Positions 8,752-17,797 of a stretch of DNA of 64,000 bases are shown here, one piece after another. Origin of the DNA: Gallionella sp. Lineage in GTDB: Bacteria; Pseudomonadota; Gammaproteobacteria; Burkholderiales; Gallionellaceae. Position numbers and translations under genes: made by a program. Position 1 is the stretch's first letter; each line of letters begins with the position of its first letter. Where the stretch lies: contig JAQTZW010000002.1 in assembly GCA_028687575.1 (NCBI GenBank), forward strand, positions 1 through 64,000, given 5' to 3'. The notes beneath the pieces are model-generated. The model did not search any database, had not been told where the DNA came from, and saw only the letters and a program-made list of their open reading frames with translations.

Positions 8752-9603
8752 CTATTCGCTCTCCAGTCGGTCGGACGAGGTGAACGACCAGGTGCGGGTG
8801 ATGGTCAGGATGTCCACGTCCTTGCTGATGTCAGGCGGCAACGGAGCGAACGGCGCGGCCAGCTTGACGATGCGCATTGCTGCCGCGTCGAGGATGCGGT
8901 GGCCGGACGAGCGGCTCACTTCGATGCTTTCGACGCTGCCGTCGGCCTTGATTGAGACGCTGAGTTGCAGTTTTCCGAACAGTTTGTCGCGGCGCGCTTG
9001 CTCGGGATAATTCAGATTGCCGATGCGCTCGACCTTGACGCGCCAGTCTTCGATGTACTGCGCGTAGCGGTATTCCTGGGTGCGCGCGCCGATGAACTTG
9101 CGGCGCGGCAGCTTCTGGTAGTAATCGTTGTTGCGGTCTATCTGCGCCTCCAGTCGAGCAATCTCCAGACTGCGCTGCACCAGTTCCTCGGAGGTCAGCG
9201 CGGCGGTGCTCTGCTGTTTCTTGGGTTGCGGCTGCTGGATCTTGTGGTCACTCTTAATCTGGCTCAACACGCGGCGGGATTCTTCTTCCAGTTGCGCCAC
9301 CTGTTTTGCCGCCTGTTCGGGGGTGATCCGCCGGTCGTCGCCGATGTTGGGCAGCATGGACTTGGCCTGGCGGTCGTCCTGGGTGTTGCCGCCGCCGTCC
9401 AGATTGGCCTGCGCCAGCGCATCGGCCTTGACCGGTTTTGATTTGGACTTGCTGTTGACCAGCACCACGTGTAGTGGCTGCATCACATCCTGCGCGCTGC
9501 GCGGGTCGGGCAGCACCAGCGAGATGCCGAACAGCGCGAAGGCGTGCAGGGCGATGGAGAATAACATCGCCAGCGAAACATTCCTTTTCACTGAACTCAG
9601 CAA
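8752..9603 (-). CDS. tonB: TonB-family energy transducer
   Basis: 283 residues. One N-terminal membrane helix (about 11-32), a Lys/Gln/Pro-rich periplasmic linker with a coiled coil, and a TonB C-terminal domain (about 185-280) with YPEQARRDKLFGKLQLSVSI and VSRSSGHRILDAAAMRIV. It would couple the proton-motive force to outer-membrane transporters. The reading frame starts with TTG 9603, preceded by GGAGG at 4 bp and overlapping the RNase stop codon (TTGCTGA); a GTG 12 bp later is the other option. Cotranscribed with the RNase gene upstream. Confidence 0.85.
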   Translation of the reverse strand: MLSSVKRNVSLAMLFSIALHAFALFGISLVLPDPRSAQDVMQPLHVVLVNSKSKSKPVKADALAQANLDGGGNTQDDRQAKSMLPNIGDDRRITPEQAAKQVAQLEEESRRVLSQIKSDHKIQQPQPKKQQSTAALTSEELVQRSLEIARLEAQIDRNNDYYQKLPRRKFIGARTQEYRYAQYIEDWRVKVERIGNLNYPEQARRDKLFGKLQLSVSIKADGSVESIEVSRSSGHRILDAAAMRIVKLAAPFAPLPPDISKDVDILTITRTWSFTSSDRLESE

Positions 9604-11528
9604 GCGTCCTCCGTACTGGTTTCATCCGTCGCCGGCGAGTCCGTTTCCGCTGCATCGGTTGCGGCAGGTGCTGCTTCCAGCGTGGCGACATGGCGGGTCT
9701 GCAGCGACAGATCGAGCAGGTCCATGCCAGTCACGGCGAGTTGTACGCGGGTGCGCGGTGGCAGTTGTTCCGGCAGCGAGGAGGCGCGGAACACCAGCGG
9801 GATGTCGTCCAGTACGACCAGATTTTCCCGCAGCACGGTGGCGATGATAACCAGTTCGCCTTCAATTTGTGACTGTTGCTGTTGTAGCCAACGCAGGCAC
9901 CAATAGCGCTCCATGTTGCGCTGGAAGTCGCTGTAGATGCCATACATGGTGTCGAAACTGCGCATCGCGGCATACAGCGCAGTGTCGTTCTTCGGATACG
10001 GCGCGTCCTCATTGCGCAGCATGGCGATGATCTGGCGCTGGTTGAGCAAGTCCACATAACGGCGTAGCGGCGAGCTGGACCACATGTACTGCGCCACGCC
10101 CAAACCCTGATGCGGCGCGGCAACGGTGCTCATCCTGACCTTGCCACCCTGCTGGGTGCGGTAGATGCCGGGGAAGCCGTGTTCGGCCAGATGACCGCCC
10201 CATTCGCAGTTGACCAGAATCATCAGTTCGGACACCACCTTGTCTATCGGCGAGCCACGGCGGCGGTTGGTGATGGTGACGTGGTCGTTTTCGATATGGA
10301 AGTTGTAATCCAGTCGGTTGCCGTTATCGGATGGTTTGCCGCGACCTGCTTCCAGCTTTTGCACCAGTTGCCACAGCAGCAGCAGTTCCTCGGCATAGGG
10401 GTAGTCGCGTTTGCCTGCCGTCAACGTCTCTTCGTTGAACAGCGGTTCCAGCGTCTCGTGGCGCAGATTGGCGGCGATGTGCACCCGTTCGATACGGCTC
10501 TGGTAGCTCAGTATCGCCAGCGTTTCCGGCTCGACCTCGATGTACATGGACAACGCCGGGCAGACACGGTCTGCGGTCAGGGTGAACGCCTGCACCGCTG
10601 CGTCGGGCAGCATGGTGATCTTGTTCCCCGGCATGTATACCGTGGAAAGGCGCGCCAGTGCGACCTTGTCACCGTCCGAATCGCGCGGCATGCCCAGCGC
10701 CGGGGCGGCGATATGCACGCCGATGCGCCAGTGGCCATTTTCCTGACGCTCGACCGAGAAGGCATCGTCTATCTCGGTGGTGCTGGCATCGTCTATGCTG
10801 AAGGCGTTAGCGGCCCCCATGGGCAGTTCGTCCCAGTCGGACAGGGCGATGGGCGGGAAGTCAGTGCCGCTGGGGAAATTCTCGAACAGAAATTTCTGCA
10901 GGTGGTAATCATGCGTCGAGCTTATCGCCCCGCAGCGTTGCAACAGGTGTGGCGCAGAGAGGTGGCTCGCCGTGCAGGCGTCTTCCAGCGCCTTGTATTC
11001 CAGCGTGTTGCGCTCAGGCGCATAGAGCAGTTGCTTAAGTTGTGGCGCAAACTCTTCCGGCAACTCGAAATTGCACAGCTGTGCGGTAAAGCGCGCCTGT
11101 AATTCCTGCGCGAGGCGCTTTTTCTCGGCACCGGCCAGTGCCGCCTTGAGGATTTCCGGCGGTGCGGCACGGTAGCGGCCCTTGCCCTTCTTGTGAAAAT
11201 AGACCGGTGCGTGGTGCAAGCGGATCAGCGTGGCCGCCGCTTCCAGCGAATTGGGCTGGTGGCCGAAATATTCGGCGGCAATATCCTCGAAGCCGAACTC
11301 GTCGGGTGGGCAGCATTCCCACAGAAATTCCACCTCGATGTCGTTTGCCAGCATTTCCGCCTGCGGCAGGAAGTCGGCCATTTCCGGTTGCGAGAAATGC
11401 AGCATCACGCTGGCGGCCTTGATTTTGCTGCGCTTGCCCGACAAGCTCTCGATCTGTAGCGAGGTGGTGTTGTCGGTCATCACGCTGCCGACCTTGAAGC
11501 TGCCGTTTTCTTCGTAGAGGATATTCAT
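9597..11528 (-). CDS. RNB-domain ribonuclease (RNase II-like)
   Basis: 643 residues. The RNB catalytic core (about 235-535) has FSIDDASTTEIDDAFSV, holding the acidic cluster that binds two metal ions for 3'-5' exonucleolysis of RNA, then GVHIAAP and MPRDSDGDKVAL. An S1-like C-terminal region follows, ending in a Thr/Ala/Glu-rich acidic tail. The N-terminus differs from enterobacterial RNase II, and this is the subfamily common in betaproteobacteria next to tonB and aroE. Its stop overlaps the tonB start. Confidence 0.88.
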   Translation of the reverse strand: MNILYEENGSFKVGSVMTDNTTSLQIESLSGKRSKIKAASVMLHFSQPEMADFLPQAEMLANDIEVEFLWECCPPDEFGFEDIAAEYFGHQPNSLEAAATLIRLHHAPVYFHKKGKGRYRAAPPEILKAALAGAEKKRLAQELQARFTAQLCNFELPEEFAPQLKQLLYAPERNTLEYKALEDACTASHLSAPHLLQRCGAISSTHDYHLQKFLFENFPSGTDFPPIALSDWDELPMGAANAFSIDDASTTEIDDAFSVERQENGHWRIGVHIAAPALGMPRDSDGDKVALARLSTVYMPGNKITMLPDAAVQAFTLTADRVCPALSMYIEVEPETLAILSYQSRIERVHIAANLRHETLEPLFNEETLTAGKRDYPYAEELLLLWQLVQKLEAGRGKPSDNGNRLDYNFHIENDHVTITNRRRGSPIDKVVSELMILVNCEWGGHLAEHGFPGIYRTQQGGKVRMSTVAAPHQGLGVAQYMWSSSPLRRYVDLLNQRQIIAMLRNEDAPYPKNDTALYAAMRSFDTMYGIYSDFQRNMERYWCLRWLQQQQSQIEGELVIIATVLRENLVVLDDIPLVFRASSLPEQLPPRTRVQLAVTGMDLLDLSLQTRHVATLEAAPAATDAAETDSPATDETSTEDAC

Positions 11529-11614
11529 GGGGGTGCGGAAAAAAAGTTGGCGCGGATTATAACAGCTTGCATCCGACCCACGCGCGGCGAGGCGTTCGAG
11601 CGGGAAAACGCGGA

Positions 11615-11643
11615 CAATAAAAAAGCCGACTCGCGTCGGCTTT
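11615..11643 (-). terminator. intrinsic terminator downstream of cytochrome c
   Basis: A 9-bp perfect stem AAAGCCGAC with a 4-base loop (11622-11643), followed on the minus strand by a T run. It ends the cytochrome c transcript, whose stop codon is at 11662. Confidence 0.85.
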
Positions 11644-11661
11644 GTGCGGGTACCTGGCAGC

Positions 11662-11982
11662 TTATTTCTGCTTCAGTGCCCAACCTACGACTGCGCTGAT
11701 ATCTGCATCGCTGACGTTCTTGCCGGTCGCCGGCATAGGCATGCCACCGAAGGAACCGGAGCCGCCGTTGCGAACTTTTTTCTCCAGCTTGGCTTGGGCT
11801 TCTTTGTCATCGGCATACTTGGCTGCAACGAGCTTCATCGAAGGACCGACCGATTTGCCATCCACTTTGTGGCAGTTGGTGCAGCCGCTCTTCTTGAACA
11901 CGGCTTCGCCGTCTTCGGCTGCCATTGCGCTTACGGAAACAGACAGGGCCGCAGTCATGGCCAGAACTTGAACAAACTTCAT
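11662..11982 (-). CDS. periplasmic class I cytochrome c (c551/c552 type)
   Basis: 106 residues. The signal peptide ends VSAMAAE; the haem motif is CTNCH (Cys34, Cys37, His38) and the likely Met ligand lies in GGMPMP. The mature size near 85 residues fits a small soluble electron carrier between respiratory complexes. The ORF could extend upstream, but ATG 11982 has GGAG 7 bp ahead and starts the signal peptide directly. Monocistronic, with a terminator downstream and an FNR-family palindrome upstream, so probably controlled by oxygen or nitrogen oxides. Confidence 0.93.
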   Translation of the reverse strand: MKFVQVLAMTAALSVSVSAMAAEDGEAVFKKSGCTNCHKVDGKSVGPSMKLVAAKYADDKEAQAKLEKKVRNGGSGSFGGMPMPATGKNVSDADISAVVGWALKQK

Positions 11983-12016
11983 ATATTTCTCCTTCAGGTT
12001 AAAAAATAATGCGGGC

Positions 12017-12022
12017 AATCTA
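12017..12022 (-). promoter_or_regulatory. candidate -10 hexamer for cytochrome c
   Basis: The minus strand reads TAGATT, four of six matches to TATAAT. It would put transcription start near 12010, about 40 bp from the centre of the FNR-type palindrome at 12044-12057, the spacing of a class II activated promoter. Confidence 0.4.
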
Positions 12023-12043
12023 CACCCGTCGGTAATCAGTGAT

Positions 12044-12057
12044 TTGACATAGGTCAA
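12044..12057 (-). promoter_or_regulatory. FNR/DNR/FixK-family operator upstream of cytochrome c
   Basis: A perfect palindrome, TTGAC and GTCAA separated by 4 bp. The family consensus is TTGAT/C, N4, G/ATCAA. Its centre is about 68 bp before the cytochrome c start codon. The regulator itself is not in the window. Confidence 0.65.
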
Positions 12058-12105
12058 TACACATTTTAAGAACTGCACGCATAGACTCAAGATCGTCCAC
12101 TTGGT

Positions 12106-13071
12106 TCATTTTATCACCCCGGCCAGGTGCGCCTGTTCGTCGGCGAAGTAGCTGGAGCGTACCATCGGGCCGCAGGCGGCGTGGTCGAAGCCCATCGCGG
12201 CGGCCTCGCGTTCGAACATGGCGAAGGTGTCCGGCGCGACGTAGCGCAGCACCGGCAGGTGGCCGTCTGAGGGTTGCAGATACTGGCCTATGGTCAGCAT
12301 GTTGACGCCGTGGGCGCGCAGGTCGCGCATCACTTGCAGCACTTCCTCGTCGGTCTCACCTAGCCCCAGCATCAGGCCGGATTTGGTCGGGATGGCGGGG
12401 AAGCGCGCCTTGAATTCCTTGAGCAATTGCAGCGAATGCGCGTAGTCCGCTCCCGGACGCGCCAGTTTGTAGAGGCGCGGCACGGTCTCCAGATTGTGGT
12501 TCAGCACGTCCGGCAGACTGACGGCCAACGCGTCCAGCGCCTCATCCAGACGACCCCGGAAATCGGGTATCAGAATCTCCAGCCGGGTGGCGGGCGAACT
12601 GGTGCGGATCGCGGCAAGACAGTCGGCGAAGTGCGCCGCGCCGCCATCGCGCAGGTCGTCGCGGTCCACGCTGGTGATGACCACGTAGTTGAGTTTGAGC
12701 AGGCCAATCGAGCGCGCCAGATTGGCGGGTTCTTCAACGTCCGGCGGCAGCGGCTTGCCGTGCGCCACGTCGCAGAACGGGCAGCGCCGCGTGCACACGT
12801 CGCCCAGGATCATGAAGGTGGCCGTGCCCTTGCTGAAGCATTCGCCGATGTTGGGGCAGGAGGCTTCCTCGCACACCGTCACCAGATTGTGCTGGCGCAG
12901 CAGCTTCTTGACATCGTTGTAGCCCGTGCCGCTGCCGGTCTTGACGCGTATCCATTCCGGCTTGCGCAGCCGTTGCTGCAACGGCACGATCTTGATCGGG
13001 TTGCGCGCGGTCTTGTCTGCGCCGGTCTGTTTGTGGGGAGTGCCGGTGGCCTCGTTAATGCTGTTGCTCAT
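12106..13071 (-). CDS. lipA: lipoyl synthase LipA
   Basis: 321 residues. A radical SAM enzyme that inserts two sulfurs into octanoyl groups on lipoyl domains. The auxiliary cluster cysteines are in [12 protein letters not shown], and the SAM cluster cysteines in CTRRCPFCD. The C-terminal [14 protein letters not shown] is also typical and contains the serine ligand. The start overlaps the lipB stop by 4 bp (ATGA), so translation is coupled to LipB, which makes the octanoyl substrate. Confidence 0.98.
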   Translation of the reverse strand: MSNSINEATGTPHKQTGADKTARNPIKIVPLQQRLRKPEWIRVKTGSGTGYNDVKKLLRQHNLVTVCEEASCPNIGECFSKGTATFMILGDVCTRRCPFCDVAHGKPLPPDVEEPANLARSIGLLKLNYVVITSVDRDDLRDGGAAHFADCLAAIRTSSPATRLEILIPDFRGRLDEALDALAVSLPDVLNHNLETVPRLYKLARPGADYAHSLQLLKEFKARFPAIPTKSGLMLGLGETDEEVLQVMRDLRAHGVNMLTIGQYLQPSDGHLPVLRYVAPDTFAMFEREAAAMGFDHAACGPMVRSSYFADEQAHLAGVIK

Positions 13072-13811
13072 GCGTCTGCTTTCTGTATGTAGTGTTGCTG
13101 TAGGGCGTGTATCAGGTTGTGGGTCAGTTGCGCCTGGAGTTCGTTAAGGTCGGCGCTGATGCCGAGTTCTACGCACTGGGTGACGCGCAGGCCGGCGTAG
13201 CCGCAGGGGTTGATGTGGTTGAACGGGGTCAGGTCCATGTCCACGTTCAGCGCCAGGCCGTGGTAGCAGCAGCCGTTCCTGATTTTCAGGCCCAGCGAGG
13301 CGATCTTGGCATCGTTGACGTACACGCCGGGGGCATCGCGGCGTGCCTGGGCGACGACGCCGAATTCGCCTAGCAGGTCTATCACCGCCTGTTCCATCAG
13401 GCTCACCAGTTCGCGCACGTTGAGTTTCCAGCGGCGCAGGTCGAGCAGCAGGTAGGCGACGATCTGGCCGGGGCCGTGGTAGGTGATCTGCCCGCCGCGA
13501 TCTATCTTGACCACCGGGATGCCGGTCGGGTTGAGCAGGTGTTCGGGTTTGCCGGCCAGACCTTGCGTGTAGGTCGGCGGATGCTGTACCAGCCAGATCT
13601 CGTCGCGTGTGCCGGGAATCAAGCCGTCCGGGCTTGCCTGATCGGGCAGGCGTTCGGCGGTGAAGCGCTTCATCGCCTCCCAGGTCGGCTGGTATTCGAC
13701 CAGCCCCAACGCGTGAACGACCGGGTGGGCCGGGCAATGGAGGCCAGACGACGCGTCTTTTCCCTTCTCCCTTCTCCCTTCCCCCTTCTCGCTTTTCTCC
13801 TGGCCGTTCAT
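13068..13811 (-). CDS. lipB: octanoyltransferase LipB with a low-complexity N-terminal extension
   Basis: 247 residues. It moves octanoate from acyl carrier protein to lipoyl domains. Motifs include [20 protein letters not shown] and [20 protein letters not shown], whose Lys is catalytic, and [12 protein letters not shown] with the active Cys. Start at ATG 13811 overlaps the ybeD stop by 4 bp. Residues 2-20 or so ([17 protein letters not shown]) are encoded by a degenerate heptamer repeat (13757-13800) and have no counterpart in typical LipB, which begins near [14 protein letters not shown]. No later in-frame start before the core is evident. Confidence 0.95.
   Translation of the reverse strand: MNGQEKSEKGEGRREKGKDASSGLHCPAHPVVHALGLVEYQPTWEAMKRFTAERLPDQASPDGLIPGTRDEIWLVQHPPTYTQGLAGKPEHLLNPTGIPVVKIDRGGQITYHGPGQIVAYLLLDLRRWKLNVRELVSLMEQAVIDLLGEFGVVAQARRDAPGVYVNDAKIASLGLKIRNGCCYHGLALNVDMDLTPFNHINPCGYAGLRVTQCVELGISADLNELQAQLTHNLIHALQQHYIQKADA
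13757..13800. repeat. imperfect heptamer microsatellite inside lipB
   Basis: About six imperfect copies of TCCCTTC in a row (plus strand). It encodes the charged Glu/Lys/Gly/Arg segment at the N-terminus of LipB. Copy-number changes not divisible by three heptamers would shift the frame. Confidence 0.7.
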
Positions 13812-14101
13812 AGCACCATCTTGACCAGCGGGTGGTCGCACAGTTCCTGATAGACCGCGTCGAGCTGGGCGCGCGAGGTGGCGCGGATGGTGCAGGTCAG
13901 GCTGATGTATTTGGCGGTCTTGCTGGCGCGCATCTCCATGCTGGCGGCGACGAAGTCCGGCGCGTGGCGGGTGACGACTTCCAGCACGGATTGGGCGAGG
14001 TCGGGATGCTGCGCACCAAAGATCTTGAGCGGGAAATCGCTGGGATATTCGACCAGACTCTCGTCGTGCGGGATGGTGGGGAATTCGCTGGGTGTCTTCA
14101 T
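13808..14101 (-). CDS. ybeD: YbeD-like DUF493 family protein
   Basis: 97 residues, a small alpha/beta domain resembling the ACT-like regulatory fold. It matches DUF493: [22 protein letters not shown] near the start and [23 protein letters not shown] in the second half. The family sits almost always next to lipB, as here, but its function is unknown. It overlaps both neighbours by 4 bp. Confidence 0.9.
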   Translation of the reverse strand: MKTPSEFPTIPHDESLVEYPSDFPLKIFGAQHPDLAQSVLEVVTRHAPDFVAASMEMRASKTAKYISLTCTIRATSRAQLDAVYQELCDHPLVKMVL

Positions 14102-14988
14102 TTTGCTCGCATGACGTTGCGTTTAAACGCCTGATATAAGGGGTGAATCTTCTTGAACATGGGGCCAGGTACGGCGCTACCTATCGGTTTGCCGTCCAGA
14201 TGGGTGATCGCCTGGACTTCGCGGGTGCTGGATGTTAACAGCAGTTCGTCTGCGGCGAAAACTTCGGCGACAGGTATTTTGCGTATCTCGCAGCGGATAC
14301 CGTTGGCTGCGGCGATTTCCAGAATCACGTCATAGGTGATGCCGGGCAGCATCAGGTGATCTTTGGGCGGGGCCAGCAGCGTTTCGTTATTGACCACGAA
14401 GATGTTGCTGGCCGAACCTTCAGTCAGGAAGCCGCCCTCTGTGGCGGGCGTATCACCGGTCAGCGATTCGGCGCGTATCAGTACCGTTTCCGAGGCATCG
14501 GCATCCACCGCCATCTGCCGCAGCAGCACGTTGGGCAGCAGCGATATGGCCTTGATGTCGCAGCGCAGCCAGCGGTAATCGGGCGCAGTGATCGCCGCCA
14601 CGCCGCGTTCGAACACGCTGGCCGGCGGCTGACCCAACGGGTTGGCCATCACGAACACCGTGGGGGTGACCGGCGGTACGGGGAAGGGATGGTCGCGCGG
14701 GGCGACACCGCGCGTGATGTGCAGGTACAGGTACTGGTCTTCACTGTCGCAGCCGGCGATCAGGCGCTCGAAGATCGCGGTCCACTCGTCCATGCCCAGC
14801 GGGTTCGCCAGGCGGATGCCGTCCAGGCTGTGTTGCAGGCGCTGCATGTGCGCTACGGGGCGGAATGCGCGGCGCGAATAAACCGGAATGACTTCATACA
14901 CGCCATCGCCAAAGATGAAGCCGCGATCCAGCACCGAGACCTTCGCTTCTTCCAGAGGCAGGTATTGGCCGTTGAGGTAAATCGTCAT
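14098..14988 (-). CDS. class IV aminotransferase, probably D-amino acid aminotransferase
   Basis: 296 residues. PLP fold-type [19 protein letters not shown] is the D-amino-acid-transaminase form of the start motif; the PLP lysine is in [15 protein letters not shown] and the cofactor-anchoring segment is [12 protein letters not shown]. It probably interconverts D-alanine/D-glutamate and 2-oxo acids for peptidoglycan. Branched-chain or 4-amino-4-deoxychorismate activity cannot be excluded. The position between dacA and ybeD/lipB is a standard betaproteobacterial order. It starts 13 bp after the dacA stop. Confidence 0.85.
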   Translation of the reverse strand: MTIYLNGQYLPLEEAKVSVLDRGFIFGDGVYEVIPVYSRRAFRPVAHMQRLQHSLDGIRLANPLGMDEWTAIFERLIAGCDSEDQYLYLHITRGVAPRDHPFPVPPVTPTVFVMANPLGQPPASVFERGVAAITAPDYRWLRCDIKAISLLPNVLLRQMAVDADASETVLIRAESLTGDTPATEGGFLTEGSASNIFVVNNETLLAPPKDHLMLPGITYDVILEIAAANGIRCEIRKIPVAEVFAADELLLTSSTREVQAITHLDGKPIGSAVPGPMFKKIHPLYQAFKRNVMRAK

Positions 14989-15001
14989 GTTGCCCTCATG
15001 T

Positions 15002-16153
15002 TTACCAGTGGATGTATTTTTGCACCAACAGGCGGATGCTGTCCCAACCGCGCGAAAATACGTTGGCCAGGCTCACGCTATCCAGCGCAACCAGCGGGAA
15101 TTCGGCATAGGGCTGGCCATCCAGCGAAAATTTCAGTACGCCTATCTGCTGGCCGGAAGTGATGGGTGCAAGCAGGGGAGGGCGAGTCTCCACGGTGGCC
15201 TTGAGTTTCGATAACTGGCCTTTGGGGATGGTCAGGAACAGGTCGCGACGCATGCCGATATTGAGCATCTTTTCTGTGCCTTTCCAGATACGCACCTGGG
15301 TGATGGCCTGATTGCCGGAGTATAGGCGCACGGCATCGAAATACTGGAAACCGTAGTTGAGCAGTTGCTGGCTCTCGGAAGCGCGCAGGCTGTCGGAATC
15401 CGCGCCCAGCACCACCGAGATCAGCCGACGCTGGTCGCGCTTGGCCGATCCGACCAGGCAGAATCCGGCAGTGTCACTATGGCCGGTCTTCAGACCATCA
15501 GCATAGGGGTCGAGCCACAGCAGGCGATTGCGGTTGGCCTGGGTGACATTATTGAAGGTGTAATCGCGCAGGCCGAACAGCGGATACTGCTCGGGAAAAT
15601 CTCGCACCAGCGCGGCAGCCAGCAGCGCGATGTCGTTGGCGGTGCTGTAATGCTGTGGGTCGGAGATGCCGACCGCATTGGTGAAATGGGTGTTGCTCAT
15701 ACCCAGTCGCTGCGCTTCCTTGTTCATCGCCGCGACGAAATCGGTTTCGTTGGCCGAGATGCTGGAAGCCAGCGTCAGCGCTGCGTCGTTGCCGGATTGC
15801 ACGATCAGGCCGTGCAGCAACTCATCCACCGTCACGCTCTGGCCGGATTTGAGCAACATGCGCGATTCGCCGTCGTTGTTACGCAGGGCATCATCCGGTA
15901 CGGTGAGTATTTGATCCATCGCCAGTACACCCTTCTTGATGGCGCCAAAGGTCAGGTAGGCCGTCATCAGTTTGGTAAGTGCCGCCGGCTCCATATGGGT
16001 ATTGCCATTGCGATTCAGCATGACCTGATGGCTGGTGTGATCAAACAGCACGTAGGCTTTAGCGGTAAGCACCGGCGCGGGCGGGGTGGCGGTGGGTAGG
16101 GCATGACTGGTGGCGACGAACAGCAGACTGATGAACAACAGGATGTATTTCAT
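15002..16153 (-). CDS. dacA: D-alanyl-D-alanine carboxypeptidase family protein (PBP5/6 type) lacking the catalytic serine
   Basis: 383 residues: signal peptide (about 1-18), peptidase S11 domain (about 30-265), C-terminal PBP5 beta domain, and an amphipathic C-terminal helix (GWDSIRLLVQKYIHW) that would bind the membrane. The SGN motif (IVQSGNDAAL) and KTG motif (GLKTGHSDTAG) are intact. The first motif, normally SLTK, reads ALTK (Ala58, Lys61, in EPAALTKLM), so the acylated serine is missing; the codon is GCA where TCA would restore Ser. Either a sequencing error or a binding-only protein. Confidence 0.9.
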   Translation of the reverse strand: MKYILLFISLLFVATSHALPTATPPAPVLTAKAYVLFDHTSHQVMLNRNGNTHMEPAALTKLMTAYLTFGAIKKGVLAMDQILTVPDDALRNNDGESRMLLKSGQSVTVDELLHGLIVQSGNDAALTLASSISANETDFVAAMNKEAQRLGMSNTHFTNAVGISDPQHYSTANDIALLAAALVRDFPEQYPLFGLRDYTFNNVTQANRNRLLWLDPYADGLKTGHSDTAGFCLVGSAKRDQRRLISVVLGADSDSLRASESQQLLNYGFQYFDAVRLYSGNQAITQVRIWKGTEKMLNIGMRRDLFLTIPKGQLSKLKATVETRPPLLAPITSGQQIGVLKFSLDGQPYAEFPLVALDSVSLANVFSRGWDSIRLLVQKYIHW

Positions 16154-16384
16154 GATGGCGCAAGGGGTGAAGATGGCGCGATTATAGTCGCTGCCCCAGT
16201 GTGGGCGATAGTCAAAACCGCTTAGGCGGCTGCGTTGTTCGCCGCCTGATAGGAAAAGACTTTTAGCTGGAAAGGTTATTGTTAGTAATGAAGCAGAAAT
16301 GCCGGTCTATCTATATACATCGGCCTAACGTGCATCGGCTCAACGCTGATATAAAGCGCGCACTTAAAACCTTGGAGAGTACAA
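16154..16384. other. intergenic region between dacA and the CZB gene
   Basis: 231 bp between divergent genes. It must hold both promoters. GGAG lies 7 bp before the CZB start at 16385. No clear operator, hairpin or small gene was found. Confidence 0.5.
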
Positions 16385-16801
16385 ATGCAGGTGGAATTCG
16401 GTTTGCACAACGGGCATGCTTTAGCTGACAACGGCAGGGGCAGACAACTTGAGCGCATGAATTTTGCTGCTGCAGCCGAAGCACATGTGGCTTGGAAGAA
16501 TCGTCTCGGCCAGCATGTCTATGGCACCAGCACGGAACCGCTGGGAGCTGCCTCGCTGGGGCAGGATGGCGTTTGCCAACTGGGTACGTTGCTCCATGGT
16601 CGCGCATGCGACAGTTTGTTCACAGCGGAAGAATGTGGTCAATTGAAAGAAGAGCACGCGCTGTTCCATCAATTATCTGCCGAGGTGGTGGAGAGGTTGA
16701 TGGCCAACGATAGAGAAGCCGCAGTCAGTCTGTTCGAGAATGATTACAGCGCAGTCCTGTGCAGTTTGCTCCAGTCGTTGAGCAGGATGAACCAGCAATA
16801 G
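16385..16801 (+). CDS. stand-alone CZB (chemoreceptor zinc-binding) domain protein
   Basis: 138 residues, no signal peptide or membrane segment. The CZB pattern is clear: AEAHVAWKNRL (His34, Trp37), CQLGTLLHG (Cys64, Leu66, Gly67) and EEHALFHQLSAEV (His91, His95). Those residues are the expected zinc ligands. CZB domains normally cap chemoreceptors or regulate diguanylate cyclases by zinc, so this one probably works by partner binding. It lies divergent from dacA and convergent with two HDOD genes; a link to them is only positional. Confidence 0.82.
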   Translation: MQVEFGLHNGHALADNGRGRQLERMNFAAAAEAHVAWKNRLGQHVYGTSTEPLGAASLGQDGVCQLGTLLHGRACDSLFTAEECGQLKEEHALFHQLSAEVVERLMANDREAAVSLFENDYSAVLCSLLQSLSRMNQQ

Positions 16802-16811
16802 TTGTGGCATG

Positions 16812-16841
16812 AAAAAGGGAAAGGGTTGCCGCTCCTTTCCC
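16812..16841 (-). terminator. intrinsic terminator of the HDOD gene
   Basis: An 8-bp stem GGGAAAGG/CCTTTCCC with a 9-base loop, followed on the minus strand by TTTTT. It follows the HDOD stop codon at 16863 and faces the CZB gene end. Confidence 0.75.
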
Positions 16842-16862
16842 TGTTGCGCGATTGCCGGCTGG

Positions 16863-17726
16863 CTACACTGCCGAAGCGGTCTGGCTGGCTTGTTCGGCGA
16901 CTTCCTTGATCTGTTCGGCGATGTCTTCCGCCTTCGCTGGGTCTATGCCTAGCTCCATCCATTCTTGCGATGTAATTTCCTGGCTGGTGTTTTCCGCTAC
17001 GCCAACTAACGGCAGAATGCGTTCGGCAAAATTGACCAGGCTGACTAGCGGTTGTCCTGGGGCGGCTTGCTCATCGTCAGGCGTGTGGTGATACCGCATC
17101 ACGGCAATAATCTCTTCTGGAAGACCCCAGTGGCGACCAAGATGAGCGCCAATCTCGCCATGGGTCATGCCGAGCAGTTCTTGTTCGATGTCTACGGCGG
17201 GACGGTCGGGCTGTTTCTGGAGCGCGGTGTGTAGTGCGTTGCTGGCGGTGGTATCGAGATAGCTCAGCACCACGTAGCCGATGTCGTGTAGCAGGCCGGA
17301 CAGGAATATCTGGTCGTCCAGCGGACGGGTGCGCGGCGGCATCGCCTTGGCAATGACGCGCATCGCGACCGCAATGGACATGCTGTGTAGCCACAGATCG
17401 TTGGTTTTGAGTTGGCCTTCCGGCAGGCGCGTCAGCGCAGACATGGTGGCGATGCCCAGTGCGACGGCCTTGACGCGGGTCAGTCCCAGTAGCATGGCTG
17501 CATCCTGCACCGAGGTTACTTTGCGCGGCGAATTGAATATGGCCGAGTTGGACAGGCCAATAATCTTGGCGGAAATCAGCGGATCCTGCTCAATCAGTTT
17601 GAGGAGTTGCCGCTCACCCTCATCGGTGTCCAGCGCCAGCGCCAGCAACTTTTGCGCGATGGCAGGCATGGCGGGTAGTGAGTCCAGTTTGGCGATGTCC
17701 AATTTCAAATCAACAGCGATATTCAT
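16863..17726 (-). CDS. HDOD domain signalling protein (copy 1)
   Basis: 287 residues, essentially one HDOD domain (about 10-210). Marks include SLPAMPAIAQKLLALALDTD, SAKIIGLSNSAIFN and LLHDIGYVVLSYLD. HDOD resembles HD phosphohydrolases but usually lacks catalysis and acts as a signalling scaffold. Start at ATG 17726 is favoured by GGGAGGG just upstream. Clearly paralogous to the next gene upstream, with the same SLPAMPATAQKLLALSLDTD opening, so this is a tandem duplication. Confidence 0.9.
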   Translation of the reverse strand: MNIAVDLKLDIAKLDSLPAMPAIAQKLLALALDTDEGERQLLKLIEQDPLISAKIIGLSNSAIFNSPRKVTSVQDAAMLLGLTRVKAVALGIATMSALTRLPEGQLKTNDLWLHSMSIAVAMRVIAKAMPPRTRPLDDQIFLSGLLHDIGYVVLSYLDTTASNALHTALQKQPDRPAVDIEQELLGMTHGEIGAHLGRHWGLPEEIIAVMRYHHTPDDEQAAPGQPLVSLVNFAERILPLVGVAENTSQEITSQEWMELGIDPAKAEDIAEQIKEVAEQASQTASAV

Positions 17727-17797
17727 TTGATTTCCCTCCCGTATTATTGGTATTAACAACAGCATGGAGATTTTCCCCACGCTCACTCACGCATCGG

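Noticed and set aside
8667..8760. Zur-type operator upstream of the metal-uptake operon
   Set aside because: I looked for the usual palindrome around GTTATAN(T)ATAAC and saw only weak, short dyads such as GTTGTTTTCAAC.
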